Source: Xanthomonas maliensis (GTDB taxonomy: Bacteria; Pseudomonadota; Gammaproteobacteria; Xanthomonadales; Xanthomonadaceae). Taken from it: a stretch of 64,000 nucleotides of DNA. The translations under genes were made by a program, and so were the position numbers. The DNA lies in contig NZ_NSET01000053.1 in the NCBI RefSeq assembly GCF_009192945.1, positions 62,001 through 126,000 of the forward strand, written 5' to 3'. Shown piece by piece: positions 8,116 through 17,637 of this stretch; the first letter of the stretch is position 1; each line of letters starts with the position of its first letter. A model generated the notes under the pieces. The model had not been told where the DNA came from, made no database searches, and was given only the letters and a program-made list of their open reading frames with translations.

Positions 8116-9374
8116 TGAGCAATATCCTGGTCCGTACCGCCAACGGTGTGTTCGATTGGGTGAACGAGCGCGCTCCCGGGCTGATGCCCGTCTATCGCAA
8201 GCACATCAGCGAGTACTACGCACCGAAAAATTTCAACCTCTGGTACTACTTCGGCTCGCTCGCCATCGTGGTGCTGGTCAATCAGATCGCCACCGGCATC
8301 TTCCTGACCATGCATTACAAGACCAGCGCGACCGAGGCGTTCGCATCGATCGAATACATCATGCGCGACGTCGAGTGGGGCTGGCTGATCCGCTACATGC
8401 ACAGCACCGGCGCCTCGCTGTTCTTCATCGTGGTGTACCTGCACATGTTCCGCGGGCTGATGTACGGCAGCTACCAGAAGCCGCGCGAGCTGGTGTGGAT
8501 CCTCGGCATGCTGATCTACCTGGTGCTGATGGCGGAAGCCTTCATGGGCTACGTGCTGCCCTGGGGCCAGATGTCGTTCTGGGGCGCGAAGGTGATCATC
8601 TCGCTGTTCGGCGCGATCCCGGTGATCGGCAACGGACTGACCGAGTGGATCATGGGCGACTACCTGCCCGGCGATGCCACCCTCAACCGCTTCTTCGCCC
8701 TGCACGTGATCGCCTTGCCGCTGGTGCTGTTGTTGCTGATCGTGCTGCACCTGGGCGCCCTGCACGAGGTGGGGTCCAACAACCCCGACGGCGTGGATAT
8801 CAAGAAGGGCCCCAAGGGCAATCGCTGGGATGCGCACAAGCCGGCCGATGGCATCCCGTTCCACCCGTACTACACGGTCAAGGATCTGGTCGGGGTGGGC
8901 TTCCTGCTGTTGATCGCGGCCTTCATCATCTTCTTCGCCCCGGGCTTCGGCGGCTTGTTCCTCGAGCATGACAACTTCACCGAGGCCAACCGGCTGGTGA
9001 CGCCGGAGCACATCAAGCCGGTGTGGTACTACACGCCGTACTACGCGATGTTGCGCGTGGTGCCCAACAAGCTGGGCGGCGTGCTGGTGATGTTCTCCGC
9101 GATCGCGATTCTGTTCCTGGTGCCCTGGCTGGATCGCGCACGGGTGCGCTCGGTCCGCTATCGCGGCTGGATCTCCAAGGTGGCGCTGGGCGTGCTGGTG
9201 GTGTGCTTCGTCTGGCTCGGTGTGATCGGCTCCGGGCCGGGTACCGACATCCACGAGACCTACATCGGGCGCGTGCTGACCTTCCTGTATTTCGCCTTCT
9301 TCATCACCATGCCGGTATGGACCCGGCTGGACAAGACCAAGCCGGTTCCGGAGCGGGTGACCACGCATGACTAA
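8115..9374 (+). CDS. petB: Cytochrome b of the bc1 complex
   Basis: A 419-residue polytopic membrane protein with the length and hydrophobic pattern of proteobacterial cytochrome b, including the quinol-site motif region (YVLPWGQMSFWGAKV) and histidine-bearing helices (MRYMHSTGAS-like RYMHSTG, and FFALHVIALP) that hold the two b hemes. The ATG at 8115 overlaps the petA stop (TGATG); a GTG one codon earlier is possible. The 3' end overlaps petC by eight bases. It oxidises ubiquinol and recycles quinone across the inner membrane. Confidence 0.97.
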   Translation: MSNILVRTANGVFDWVNERAPGLMPVYRKHISEYYAPKNFNLWYYFGSLAIVVLVNQIATGIFLTMHYKTSATEAFASIEYIMRDVEWGWLIRYMHSTGASLFFIVVYLHMFRGLMYGSYQKPRELVWILGMLIYLVLMAEAFMGYVLPWGQMSFWGAKVIISLFGAIPVIGNGLTEWIMGDYLPGDATLNRFFALHVIALPLVLLLLIVLHLGALHEVGSNNPDGVDIKKGPKGNRWDAHKPADGIPFHPYYTVKDLVGVGFLLLIAAFIIFFAPGFGGLFLEHDNFTEANRLVTPEHIKPVWYYTPYYAMLRVVPNKLGGVLVMFSAIAILFLVPWLDRARVRSVRYRGWISKVALGVLVVCFVWLGVIGSGPGTDIHETYIGRVLTFLYFAFFITMPVWTRLDKTKPVPERVTTHD

Positions 9375-10125
9375 TCCCACTGTGAGGTCATGGATGTCGC
9401 GGCTGGCCGTGGTGTGGGGCGGCTGGGTATTGGTGGGGGCGGCGGTCGCCGCCGAAGGTGGAGCGGTCCAGCAAGCCGGCAACGACCTTGGCGACCGCGC
9501 GTCACTGCAGCGTGGCGCGCAGTTGTTCATGAACTACTGCTCCGGCTGCCATTCGCTCAAGTATCTGCGTTATTCGCGGATGGCGAGCGATCTGGGACTG
9601 AGCGAGGCCGAGGTCATGGCCAACCTCAATTTCACCGGCGCCAAGGTCGGCGAGCACATCGAAGGCACGATGCCGCACGATGCGGCCACCAAGTGGTTCG
9701 GCAAGGCGCCGCCGGATCTGAGCCTGATCGCGCGCGTGCGCGGAACCGACTGGGTCTATACCTACCTCAAGTCGTTCTACCTGGACCAAACTCGCCCGTT
9801 GGGCTGGAACAACCGCTTGTTCCCCAATGCCTCCATGCCTAACCCGCTGTGGGACCTGCAAGGCCTGCAGCAGGCGAAGTTCGGTCCGGCCGACAAGGCG
9901 ACCGGCGATCGACCGGTGGAGGGGCTGGTGCTGGGTCAGCCGGGGCGGCAGACCCCGGTGGAATTCGACCGCACCGTGCGCGATATCGCCAACTTCCTCG
10001 AGTATGCCGGCGAGCCGGCTGCGCTCAAGCGACAGAGCATGGGCGTCTGGGTGGTGCTGTTCCTGGCCCTGCTGACCTTCTTGGCCTACCTGCTCAAGAA
10101 GGAATACTGGAAGGACGTGCATTGA
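9367..10125 (+). CDS. petC: Cytochrome c1
   Basis: A 252-residue protein with an N-terminal signal peptide, a CSGCH heme-binding motif (C58, C61, H62), a likely methionine axial ligand in the second half, and a C-terminal transmembrane anchor followed by a basic tail (LLKKEYWKDVH). It is the third bc1 subunit and transfers electrons from the Rieske centre to soluble cytochrome c in the periplasm. It overlaps petB by eight bases, so all three subunits are made from one coupled message. Confidence 0.97.
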   Translation: MTNPTVRSWMSRLAVVWGGWVLVGAAVAAEGGAVQQAGNDLGDRASLQRGAQLFMNYCSGCHSLKYLRYSRMASDLGLSEAEVMANLNFTGAKVGEHIEGTMPHDAATKWFGKAPPDLSLIARVRGTDWVYTYLKSFYLDQTRPLGWNNRLFPNASMPNPLWDLQGLQQAKFGPADKATGDRPVEGLVLGQPGRQTPVEFDRTVRDIANFLEYAGEPAALKRQSMGVWVVLFLALLTFLAYLLKKEYWKDVH

Positions 10126-10138
10126 CGTCCAGTCGATA

Positions 10139-10161
10139 CCGGCGCCGTTGCTCGGCGCCGG
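10139..10161 (+). terminator. Hairpin after petABC
   Basis: CCGGCGCCG and CGGCGCCGG form a perfect 9-bp stem with a TTGCT loop, 13 bases past the petC stop. The next T-rich stretch is about 25 bases later (CTTTTG), so it is at best a weak intrinsic terminator and may serve as a 3' stabiliser. Confidence 0.5.
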
Positions 10162-10195
10162 CTGCCGCCGGCACTAGCACCCTTGGCTTTTGCGT

Positions 10196-10211
10196 AGTGT
10201 GATTGCACACT
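10196..10211. promoter_or_regulatory. Small palindrome upstream of sspA
   Basis: AGTGTG-ATTG-CACACT is a perfect palindrome with a four-base centre about 80 bases before the sspA start. It could be a regulator site or part of the sspA promoter region. It does not match the Crp/Clp consensus well. Confidence 0.3.
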
Positions 10212-10290
10212 CGAAGGACCGTGGTGACTGTCGGCGCTGGGCCGGCCGCGCCGATGCGGCCGGCGGATTCCGGTCGTCGGAGAGCCTTGA

Positions 10291-10926
10291 ATGGCGACGA
10301 GTGTGCGTATGCGGAATACCTTGACTTTGTTTTCGTCCAACGACGATGTGTTGTGCCACCGGGTTCGTCTGGTCCTGGCGGCGAAAGGGGTGACCTACGA
10401 CCTGGTGGCGGTCGACCCGCAGAATCCTCCGGAAGATCTGATCGATCTCAATCCCTATCACTCGGTGCCGACCCTGGTCGAGCGCGATCTGGTGCTGTAT
10501 GCCGCCTCGGTGGTCAGCGAGTACCTGGACGAGCGCTATCCGCATCCACCATTGATGCCGGTCGACCCGTTATCGCGCGCGCGCCTGCGCTTGGCGATGC
10601 TGCGCATCGAACACGACTGGGTACCGCAGGTACAGGCGATCCAGCTGGGCAACAAGACCCAGGCCGAGGCCGGCCGCAAGCGCCTGCGCGAGATGCTCAC
10701 CGCGTCGGTGCCGTTGTTCAAGGCCAGCAAGTTCTTTCTCAATCCGGAAATGAGCCTGGCCGATTGCGCGATGGCGCCGATCATCTGGCGACTGGAATCG
10801 CTGGACGTGGGCCTGCCGAAGGATGGAAAGGCGATCGAGGATTATGGCAATCGTATCTTCCGCAATCCCGGCTTCATCCGCAGCCTGACCGATCAGGAAA
10901 AGAAGCTGCGCGAGCTGCCGGCCTAG
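10291..10926 (+). CDS. sspA: Stringent starvation protein A
   Basis: A 211-residue GST-fold protein without the catalytic serine or tyrosine of true GSTs, matching SspA (LFSSNDDVLCHRVRLVLAAKG at the start, NPYHSVPTLVERDLVLY in the thioredoxin-like domain). In E. coli SspA binds RNA polymerase and changes transcription under starvation and acid stress. Here it follows petABC and precedes sspB, the order seen in many Gammaproteobacteria. The ATG at 10291 gives a short N-terminal extension before the fold; ATG 10309 is an alternative. Confidence 0.95.
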   Translation: MATSVRMRNTLTLFSSNDDVLCHRVRLVLAAKGVTYDLVAVDPQNPPEDLIDLNPYHSVPTLVERDLVLYAASVVSEYLDERYPHPPLMPVDPLSRARLRLAMLRIEHDWVPQVQAIQLGNKTQAEAGRKRLREMLTASVPLFKASKFFLNPEMSLADCAMAPIIWRLESLDVGLPKDGKAIEDYGNRIFRNPGFIRSLTDQEKKLRELPA

Positions 10927-11002
10927 GTTGCGGCTGTATGTCGACAGACCGACTTCCGATGCTGGCCGCAGATCGCCGTCGCGTGCGGGTAAAATGCCGC
11001 CT

Positions 11003-11443
11003 ATGAGCGAAGATTTCCCCCGCATGACCAGCCACCGCCCGTATCTGCTACGGGCGTTGATGGAATGGATCAACGACAACGGCATGACGCCGCACATTCT
11101 GGTCGATGCCGGACTGCCGGGCGTGCAAGTGCCTGCCAGCGCCGTCAAGGACGGCCGCGTGGTCCTCAACATCGCCGAGCGTGCGGTGGTTGGGCTGCAC
11201 GTGGACAACGACAGCGTGCGCTTCACTGCGCGCTTTGGCGGCGTCAGCTATCCGGTGCTGGTGCCGATGCCGGCGGTGCTCGCAGTGTACGCACGCGAGA
11301 CCGGGCAGGGCATGGCCCTGCCGGACGATATTCCTGGTACCAATACCGAGCCGCCGGATCCGGCCACGCCGCCGCCAGGCACCTCGCCGCCGGACGAGCC
11401 GCCCAGTGGCGGCAAGCGCCCGCATCTGCGCGTGGTGAAGTAG
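11003..11443 (+). CDS. sspB: ClpXP protease specificity-enhancing factor SspB
   Basis: A 146-residue SspB. Residues 8-110 form the ssrA-tag binding domain (RPYLLRALMEWINDNGMTPHILVDA and the ARFGG block). The rest is an acidic, proline-rich flexible tail that ends in the ClpX-docking sequence HLRVVK. It delivers ssrA-tagged proteins to ClpXP. In-frame ATGs also exist at 10994 and 11024; 11003 was chosen because it begins MSEDF shortly before the conserved domain. It is 76 bases after sspA and likely co-transcribed. Confidence 0.95.
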   Translation: MSEDFPRMTSHRPYLLRALMEWINDNGMTPHILVDAGLPGVQVPASAVKDGRVVLNIAERAVVGLHVDNDSVRFTARFGGVSYPVLVPMPAVLAVYARETGQGMALPDDIPGTNTEPPDPATPPPGTSPPDEPPSGGKRPHLRVVK

Positions 11444-11689
11444 GCCAGCCGCATGGACGCCGGCACCGTTCCGGCGGTGTCGGCTCAAAAACGTTGTTGC
11501 CTTCCGTCGACGCCGTGCTTGCTGGGCGCGGTCGTCTCTGTGTATCGGTGACGCATCGCAACGATTGGTTTGCGCGGATCGACGGCTTGTCAGGCGCGCA
11601 AACGTCGAGGCCGTCGCCCGCAGCGCGTGTCGTTTTCGCTGTGTTTCACCGGCAAGGCATCGCGGGCGCGCGGGTCCCCTGGATCGTCG

Positions 11690-12034
11690 TCAATGCAGGC
11701 GAGGGTGGTCCGGGTGCAACGCCGTCACGCTGGCGACCTGCGGACCGGTGAACGCCACCAGCTGATCCCCACGCAACACCAGGCGCCCGCTCTGGCGATC
11801 GGTCCCGTCATGCGAATACTCGAAGCGGAACGTGCGTTCGAACCCCAGCCAGCCATTCGGCATCCGGCACACGCGGATGGAGGTCGAATGCACGCTTTGA
11901 TCCAGCCACTGCACATTGGCGGCCTGGCAGGCGTTGCGACCGAGCACATCGGCACGTTCGGCAGCGGCGCGCGAGGAATTCCAGAACGCGAACACCGCGG
12001 CGCCGGCAATCATGAAGAGAATGAGACTGGGCAT
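11690..12034 (-). CDS. DUF3301 domain-containing small membrane protein
   Basis: A 114-residue protein with one N-terminal transmembrane segment (LILFMIAGAAVFAFW) followed by a cytoplasmic or periplasmic domain with the DUF3301 pattern: SSRAAAERA, CQAANVQWLDQSV, and then RTFRFEYSHDGTDRQSGRLVLRGDQL. The family is common in Gammaproteobacteria and has no known function. The open frame extends 17 codons upstream, but the ATG at 12034 starts just before the membrane segment. It stands alone, 240 bases downstream of the SDR gene on the same strand. The gap at 11444-11689 shows nothing. Confidence 0.8.
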   Translation of the reverse strand: MPSLILFMIAGAAVFAFWNSSRAAAERADVLGRNACQAANVQWLDQSVHSTSIRVCRMPNGWLGFERTFRFEYSHDGTDRQSGRLVLRGDQLVAFTGPQVASVTALHPDHPRLH

Positions 12035-12246
12035 GCCGGCAATGTGCCATGCGGCCGCGCGTTGGACAATCGCGGGTGACCGCACGGGCTGCCCAGCGCT
12101 TGGCGATCGCTATCCTCCAGATCGGCGTGCCGCACGTGCCGCGCGACCGTGCCCCAGCTGCGTTGCTGCGGTCGCAGGTAGACCATCGGCGTGGTGCGGC
12201 GATGCCACGGAGAGGCGCGTTGACGGCCACGGTGGCGCTCCTGCGC

Positions 12247-12268
12247 CGTCACGACGGCCGTCGTGACG
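12247..12268. terminator. Perfect 22-base palindrome after the SDR gene
   Basis: Bases 12247-12268 are a perfect palindrome (half-site CGTCACGACGG). It sits six bases beyond the stop of the minus-strand SDR gene. As RNA it would make a hairpin, as DNA a symmetric protein site. No T-run follows. Confidence 0.4.
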
Positions 12269-12274
12269 CGCCTG

Positions 12275-13042
12275 TCAATCCGCCGGCAGGTGCGCAGCCA
12301 TCATTGCCAGTGTCGCGTCGAACTGGCCCTTGCGTTCGGCATCGCGGAAGGGACGCACGCGCTCGACGCAGACTTCGGCAGGCGAGCCTGCGTGGCCATG
12401 GCCGGGATGCAGCAGCGCCATGACTTCATCGGCAAAGGCGTCCAGCGGCATCGAGTCGGGGTCTTGCGACTGCCCTGGCGTCAACTCGGTCTGGACTTGC
12501 GGCGGCACGATCTCGATCACCTCCACCCGGCCCGCCAGCACGGGGCGCAGGGCGGCGGTATAGGAATGCAGGAAGGCCTTGCTGGCGCTGTAGGTCGGCG
12601 CGGCCGGGTAGGGCACAAACGCAAGGCCCGAGGAGACGTTGACGATCGCCGCCTCCGCTTGCGCGCCCAGGTGCTCGATCAACGCATCGGTCAGACGGAC
12701 CGGGCCAAGCACATTGGTCGTGATCATGCGTTCGGCATCGGCCAGGTCGCGTCGGTGCCGTGGATTCTCGCTGGCATAGATGCCGGCGTTATTCACCAGC
12801 ACATTGAGCCCTGGGTAGCTGTCGATCACGTCCTGCGCGAACGACGCAATGGCTCCGGCATCAGCGATATCCAGCGTGCGCACGGCGATCCCTGCACGCC
12901 CGGCGGCGGTTTCCTCTAGCGCTTCGCGCCGTCGCCCGGCGACGATCACGCGGTTGCCAGCATCATGCCAGCGCTGCGCCAGGGCACGCCCGATGCCCGA
13001 GCCGCCGCCGGTGACGAGGATCGTATTGCCGTTGGTCTTCAT
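12275..13042 (-). CDS. Short-chain dehydrogenase/reductase (DltE-like)
   Basis: A 255-residue classical SDR. The cofactor motif TGGGSGIG follows the first strand, NNAG is present near residue 90, and the catalytic serine (NVSSG), YSASK with tyrosine and lysine, complete the active site. The arginine-rich AGRRR after the second strand suggests NADP preference. The C-terminal part resembles DltE-like oxidoreductases. The substrate is unknown. The frame is open far upstream; the ATG at 13042 is the normal SDR start. It diverges from the lhr helicase across about 190 bases. Confidence 0.88.
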   Translation of the reverse strand: MKTNGNTILVTGGGSGIGRALAQRWHDAGNRVIVAGRRREALEETAAGRAGIAVRTLDIADAGAIASFAQDVIDSYPGLNVLVNNAGIYASENPRHRRDLADAERMITTNVLGPVRLTDALIEHLGAQAEAAIVNVSSGLAFVPYPAAPTYSASKAFLHSYTAALRPVLAGRVEVIEIVPPQVQTELTPGQSQDPDSMPLDAFADEVMALLHPGHGHAGSPAEVCVERVRPFRDAERKGQFDATLAMMAAHLPAD

Positions 13043-13236
13043 GGTGCTGCCATCCTCTGCGAGGTCTGCCGGAGCGTCGCAGGGTAGCGGCCACGTGTGG
13101 CATTGCTCGTGAACTTGTTCACTCCCACTGTGGCGGTCGGCTTGCATCCACGGTGTGGCGGTGCCATCTAACAGCAACACCGTCGTTCGACTGCGTCCGC
13201 CGGCCAGCGAGGCTGGTGGTGGAGCGCGCCAAGGCC

Positions 13237-16200
13237 ATGCCGATGCACCCTGTTCTCCAACAATTCCATCCCGCTGTCGCCGCCTGGTTCGCGCAGCGCT
13301 TTCCGGAGCCGACACCGGCCCAGGTCGCTGCCTGGCCGGCGATTGCATCGGGGCAGCACACGCTGGTGGCGGCGCCCACCGGCTCGGGCAAGACGCTGAC
13401 CGCGTTTCTGGCGGCCATCGATGCGTTGATCTGCGAGGGTGTGGCCAATGATGGCGCGCTGCCGGACCAGACCCGGGTGGTCTACGTCTCGCCGCTGAAG
13501 GCCTTGTCCAACGACATCCAGCTCAACCTCGAAACGCCGCTCAAGGGGATCGCCGAGACGCTGGCGGCGCAGGGCCTGCCGCAGGTGGCGATCCGCACCG
13601 CGGTGCGCACCGGCGACACCCCGCAACGCGAGCGTGCGCAGGCGCGGCGCGTGCCGCCGCACATCCTGGTGACCACGCCGGAATCCTTGTACGTGCTGCT
13701 GGGCTCGGCATCGGGGCGGCAAGCGCTGCAACATGTGCGCAGCATCATCGTCGACGAGATCCACGCGGTGGCGGCCGACAAGCGCGGCAGCCACCTGGCC
13801 TTGAGCCTGGAGCGTCTGCAGCGGCTGGCCGCGCAGCCGATCACCCGGATCGGCCTGTCGGCCACGCAAAAACCCATCGAGACGGTAGCGCGCTTCCTGG
13901 TCGGTGCCGGGGTACCCGAGCAACCGCCGCCGCCGTGCCGGATCGTCGACATCGGCTACACCCGCCGTCGCGACCTGGCGCTGGCACTGCCGCCGACACC
14001 GCTGAGCGTGGTGATGTCCAACGACCAGTGGCTGCAGGTCTATGCAGAGGTCGCCGCGCTGGCCCAGCAGCACCGCACCACCTTGGTCTTCGTCAACACG
14101 CGGCGCATGGCCGAACGTGCCGCGCGCCACCTCGGCGAGCTGCTGGGCAAGGACCGCGTAGCCGCCCACCATGGCAGCCTGTCGCGCGAGACGCGTTTGC
14201 TGGCCGAGCGCCGGCTCAAGCGCGGCGACTTGACCGTGCTGGTGGCCACGGCCTCACTGGAGCTGGGCCTGGACATCGGCGAGGTGGACCTGGTCTGCCA
14301 GCTCGGCTCGCCGCGCTCGATCGCCAGCTTCCTGCAGCGCGCCGGCCGTGCCGGACATGCGGTCGGCGGCACTCCGAAGGCGCGGCTGTTTCCGCAGACT
14401 CGCGATGAACTGGTCGAATGCGCCGCGCTGCTGGATGCGGTCGCGCGCGGAGAACTGGACACGCTGCGCCTGCCGGTGGCACCGATTGACGTGCTTGCAC
14501 AACAACTGGTCGCCGAAGTCGCCTGCGAAGATTGGGACGAAGACGCGCTGTTCGCGCTGGTGCGCCGCGCACAGCCGTTCGCCAGCTTGCAACGCGAGCT
14601 GTTCGATGCCGTCGTGCGCATGCTGTGCGAGGGGTTCACGACCCGGCTGGGGCCGCGTGCCGGCTATCTGCACCGCGATGCAGTGCATCGCCGCCTGCAC
14701 GCCCGCCGCGGCGCGCGCATGACCGCGCTCACCTCCGGTGGCACCATCCCGGAGACCGGCGACTACAGCGTGGTGCTGGAACCGCAGGCGGACACCATCG
14801 GCACCGTCAACGAGGATTTCGCGGTCGAAAGCCTGACCGGCGACGTGTTCCAGCTGGGTAACGCCAGCTACCGGATCCTGCGGGTGGAGGCTGGCCGGGT
14901 GCGGGTCGAAGACGCGCAGGGCGCACCACCGAATATCCCCTTCTGGCTCGGCGAGGCGCCTGGCCGCAGCGATGAACTCTCCGCGGCGGTGTCGCGGCTG
15001 CGCGCAGAGATCGCACAGCGCCTTGACGTGGCCCCGCATCCGCGCGCGCTTGCCTGGGCCGGCGAGGCGCTCGGCCTGTCCGCCGAAGCGGCGCAGCAAC
15101 TGGTGGACTACCTGGCGCAGGCGCAGGCCGCGCTCGGTGCGCTGCCGACCCAGCAACAGCTGGTGATGGAACGCTTTTTCGACGCCAGCGGCGGCACCCA
15201 ACTGGTGATCCATTCGCCCTATGGCAGCCGCATCAACCGGGCCTGGGGGTTGGCCTTGCGCAAGCGCTTCTGCCGGACCTTCAACTTCGAATTGCAGGCC
15301 GCCGCCACCGAGGATGCGATCGTGCTGTCGCTGTCCACCAGCCACAGCTTCGCGTTGGACGAGGTCGCGCGTTATCTGCACTCGTCCTCGGCCGAGCATG
15401 TGCTGGTGCAGGCCTTGCTGGATGCGCCGTTGTTCGGCATCCGCTGGCGCTGGAACGCCACCACCGCGATGGCGTTGCCGCGCTTTGCCGGCGGCGGCAA
15501 GGTGGCACCGCAGCTGCAGCGGATGAAGTCCGAGGACCTGCTGGCCACGGTGTTTCCCGACCAGGTGGCGTGTGCCGAGAACCTGGCCGGCGAACGCGAG
15601 GTGCCCGACCATCCGCTGGTGACGCAGACGCTGGAGGATTGCCTGCATCAGGCGATGGACAGCGCAGGCTGGCTACAGCTGTTGCGTGGATTGGAGTCCG
15701 GCGCGATCAGCGTGCTGGCGCACGATCTGGCCGCGCCGTCGCCGCTGGCCGCCGAAGCCTTGAATGCACGACCTTACGCCTTTCTCGATGATGCGCCATT
15801 GGAAGAGCGGCGTACCCAGGCGGTGCAGGGCCGGCGCTACGCACCGCAGAGCAGCGACGATCTTGGACGGCTGGATCCGCAGGCGATCGCAGCGGTACGG
15901 GACGAAGCTTGGCCGCAGCCGCGCGATCGCGAAGAGATGCACGAAGCGTTGGTCGGCTTGGGCGTGTTGCCGGCCGCCGAGGTGGTCGAACCCGATTGGG
16001 CGGCCTGGCTCACCGCGCTCGCCAACGCCGGGCGCGCCGGCATGTTGCAGCAAGACGGGCAGCCACTGGCCTGGATCAGTGTCGAGCGCCTGGCCTGGTT
16101 CGCACCGCTGTATCCGCAGGCAGTGTGCCAGCCGTCGTTGCAGGTGCCGGCCGACTGCCAGGTCGTCGACTGGAGCGAGGAACAGGCGCTGCGCGAATTG

Positions 16201-17637
16201 GTGCGCGCGCGTTTGTCCGTGCTGGGGCCGACCCCGGTCGCAGCGCTGGCATCGGCGCTGCGCCTGCCTGCCCAGGCGATTGCGTTGGCCTTGCTGGCCT
16301 TGCAGCGCGAGGGCTATGTGATGGCCGGCCGCTTCAGCGACACGGTGCAGGAAGAGGAGTGGTGCGAGCGTCATCTGCTGGCGCGTATCCATCGCTATAC
16401 GCTGGGCCGGCTGCGGCGCGAGATCGAGCCGGTCTCGCAGCGCGACTATTTGCGCTTCCTGTTCGAGTGGCAGCATCTGGATCCGGATAGCCGCGTTGCC
16501 GGACCGGACGCGCTGGCCAGCGTGCTGGGCCAACTGGAAGGATTCGAAGCGCCCGCCGCGCTGTGGGAGGCCGAACTGCTGCCGGCGCGGGTCGGGGATT
16601 ACCAGCCGGCCTGGCTCGACGAGTTGTGCACGGCCGGGCGCACGGTGTGGGCGCGGTTGCGGCCGGGCGGCAGCCAGGCCGCGGCCAGCCTGCGCAGCGC
16701 GCCGATCGTGCTGCTGCCGCGGCGCGAGGCGCAGCGCTGGAACGCCTTGGCGCGGGGTGACGAGGCGAGCGCGCCATTGGGTTCGCGCGCCGAGCGCGTG
16801 GTCGGGTTCCTGCAGCAGCACGGCGCCTGCTTCTTCGACGAGATCGCCGATGCCACCCGCTTGCTCGCCACCGAACTGGAAGATGCCTTGGCCGAGCTGG
16901 TGGTCCGCGGCCGCGTGCATTGCGACAGCTATGCCGGCTTGCGCGCGTTGTTGGTGCCGGCCTCCAAGCGGCCGTCGGCGCTGTCGCGGCAGCGCCGACG
17001 GGCGCACGCGCTGGGCATTCGCGATGCCGGCCGTTGGGCGCCGGTCCACGCGCTGCCCGCATTGCCGGCCGATGAAGCCGGCGAGCGCCATCAACAGACC
17101 CTGGAACATCTGGCGTGGACGCTGCTGCGTCGCTATGGCGTGGTGTGCTGGCGTCTGCTCGAGCGCGAGGCCGGCTGGCTGCCGCCCTGGCGGGACCTGT
17201 TGCGGGTATACCAACGGCTGGAGGCGCGCGGCGATATTCGCGGCGGGCGCTTCATCGCCGGGCTGTCCGGCGAGCAGTTCGCCTTGCCGGAGGCGATCGC
17301 CGCGTTGCGCCGGGTGCGCGCCCAGCCGCTGACGGAGCACTGGGTCTGCCTCAGTGCCAGCGATCCGGCCAATCTGCTCGGTGGCCTGCTGCCGGGCGAG
17401 CGGGTGGCGCGCGTGGCGGGCAATCGCGTGGCCTATCTGGATGGATTGCCGATGGCGGCCTGGAGCGGCGATCGCCTACAGATGCTGCAGCCGCTCGGTC
17501 CCGAGCAGGAACGGCAAGCGCTGCTCCTGCTGCAACGTGGCCCCGGTGCCCCGCCGCAGAGCGCGGTGGAGCGTTGGTTGGCGCAGTCGCCGTCCGCGGC
17601 CGCGGCGGCGACGCTTGGCGGTGGACACGAGAGGTAG
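13237..17637 (+). CDS. lhr: Lhr-type large DEAD/DEAH-box helicase
   Basis: A protein of about 1466 residues. The helicase core has Walker A APTGSGKT (K52), a DEIH box (173-176), SATQ in motif III and the C-terminal motif VI QRAGRAGH, followed by winged-helix and Lhr-specific domains and a long C-terminal extension of more than 600 residues. The size matches full-length bacterial Lhr, an ATP-dependent 3'-5' helicase for DNA and RNA:DNA hybrids induced by mitomycin in mycobacteria, rather than the shorter ligase-associated form. A GTG at 13153 is in frame, but ATG 13237 or 13243 starts next to the conserved core. Confidence 0.92.
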   Translation: MPMHPVLQQFHPAVAAWFAQRFPEPTPAQVAAWPAIASGQHTLVAAPTGSGKTLTAFLAAIDALICEGVANDGALPDQTRVVYVSPLKALSNDIQLNLETPLKGIAETLAAQGLPQVAIRTAVRTGDTPQRERAQARRVPPHILVTTPESLYVLLGSASGRQALQHVRSIIVDEIHAVAADKRGSHLALSLERLQRLAAQPITRIGLSATQKPIETVARFLVGAGVPEQPPPPCRIVDIGYTRRRDLALALPPTPLSVVMSNDQWLQVYAEVAALAQQHRTTLVFVNTRRMAERAARHLGELLGKDRVAAHHGSLSRETRLLAERRLKRGDLTVLVATASLELGLDIGEVDLVCQLGSPRSIASFLQRAGRAGHAVGGTPKARLFPQTRDELVECAALLDAVARGELDTLRLPVAPIDVLAQQLVAEVACEDWDEDALFALVRRAQPFASLQRELFDAVVRMLCEGFTTRLGPRAGYLHRDAVHRRLHARRGARMTALTSGGTIPETGDYSVVLEPQADTIGTVNEDFAVESLTGDVFQLGNASYRILRVEAGRVRVEDAQGAPPNIPFWLGEAPGRSDELSAAVSRLRAEIAQRLDVAPHPRALAWAGEALGLSAEAAQQLVDYLAQAQAALGALPTQQQLVMERFFDASGGTQLVIHSPYGSRINRAWGLALRKRFCRTFNFELQAAATEDAIVLSLSTSHSFALDEVARYLHSSSAEHVLVQALLDAPLFGIRWRWNATTAMALPRFAGGGKVAPQLQRMKSEDLLATVFPDQVACAENLAGEREVPDHPLVTQTLEDCLHQAMDSAGWLQLLRGLESGAISVLAHDLAAPSPLAAEALNARPYAFLDDAPLEERRTQAVQGRRYAPQSSDDLGRLDPQAIAAVRDEAWPQPRDREEMHEALVGLGVLPAAEVVEPDWAAWLTALANAGRAGMLQQDGQPLAWISVERLAWFAPLYPQAVCQPSLQVPADCQVVDWSEEQALRELVRARLSVLGPTPVAALASALRLPAQAIALALLALQREGYVMAGRFSDTVQEEEWCERHLLARIHRYTLGRLRREIEPVSQRDYLRFLFEWQHLDPDSRVAGPDALASVLGQLEGFEAPAALWEAELLPARVGDYQPAWLDELCTAGRTVWARLRPGGSQAAASLRSAPIVLLPRREAQRWNALARGDEASAPLGSRAERVVGFLQQHGACFFDEIADATRLLATELEDALAELVVRGRVHCDSYAGLRALLVPASKRPSALSRQRRRAHALGIRDAGRWAPVHALPALPADEAGERHQQTLEHLAWTLLRRYGVVCWRLLEREAGWLPPWRDLLRVYQRLEARGDIRGGRFIAGLSGEQFALPEAIAALRRVRAQPLTEHWVCLSASDPANLLGGLLPGERVARVAGNRVAYLDGLPMAAWSGDRLQMLQPLGPEQERQALLLLQRGPGAPPQSAVERWLAQSPSAAAAATLGGGHER

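Noticed and set aside
8034-9530. A 498-codon open frame on the minus strand opposite cytochrome b
   Set aside because: It is rich in H, Q and D, matches no family, and covers petB and part of petC, which are certain. It is a GC-driven shadow frame.
15673-17340. A 555-codon minus-strand frame inside lhr
   Set aside because: The Lhr protein is continuous and has its expected domains on the plus strand. The opposite frame has no recognisable motif.
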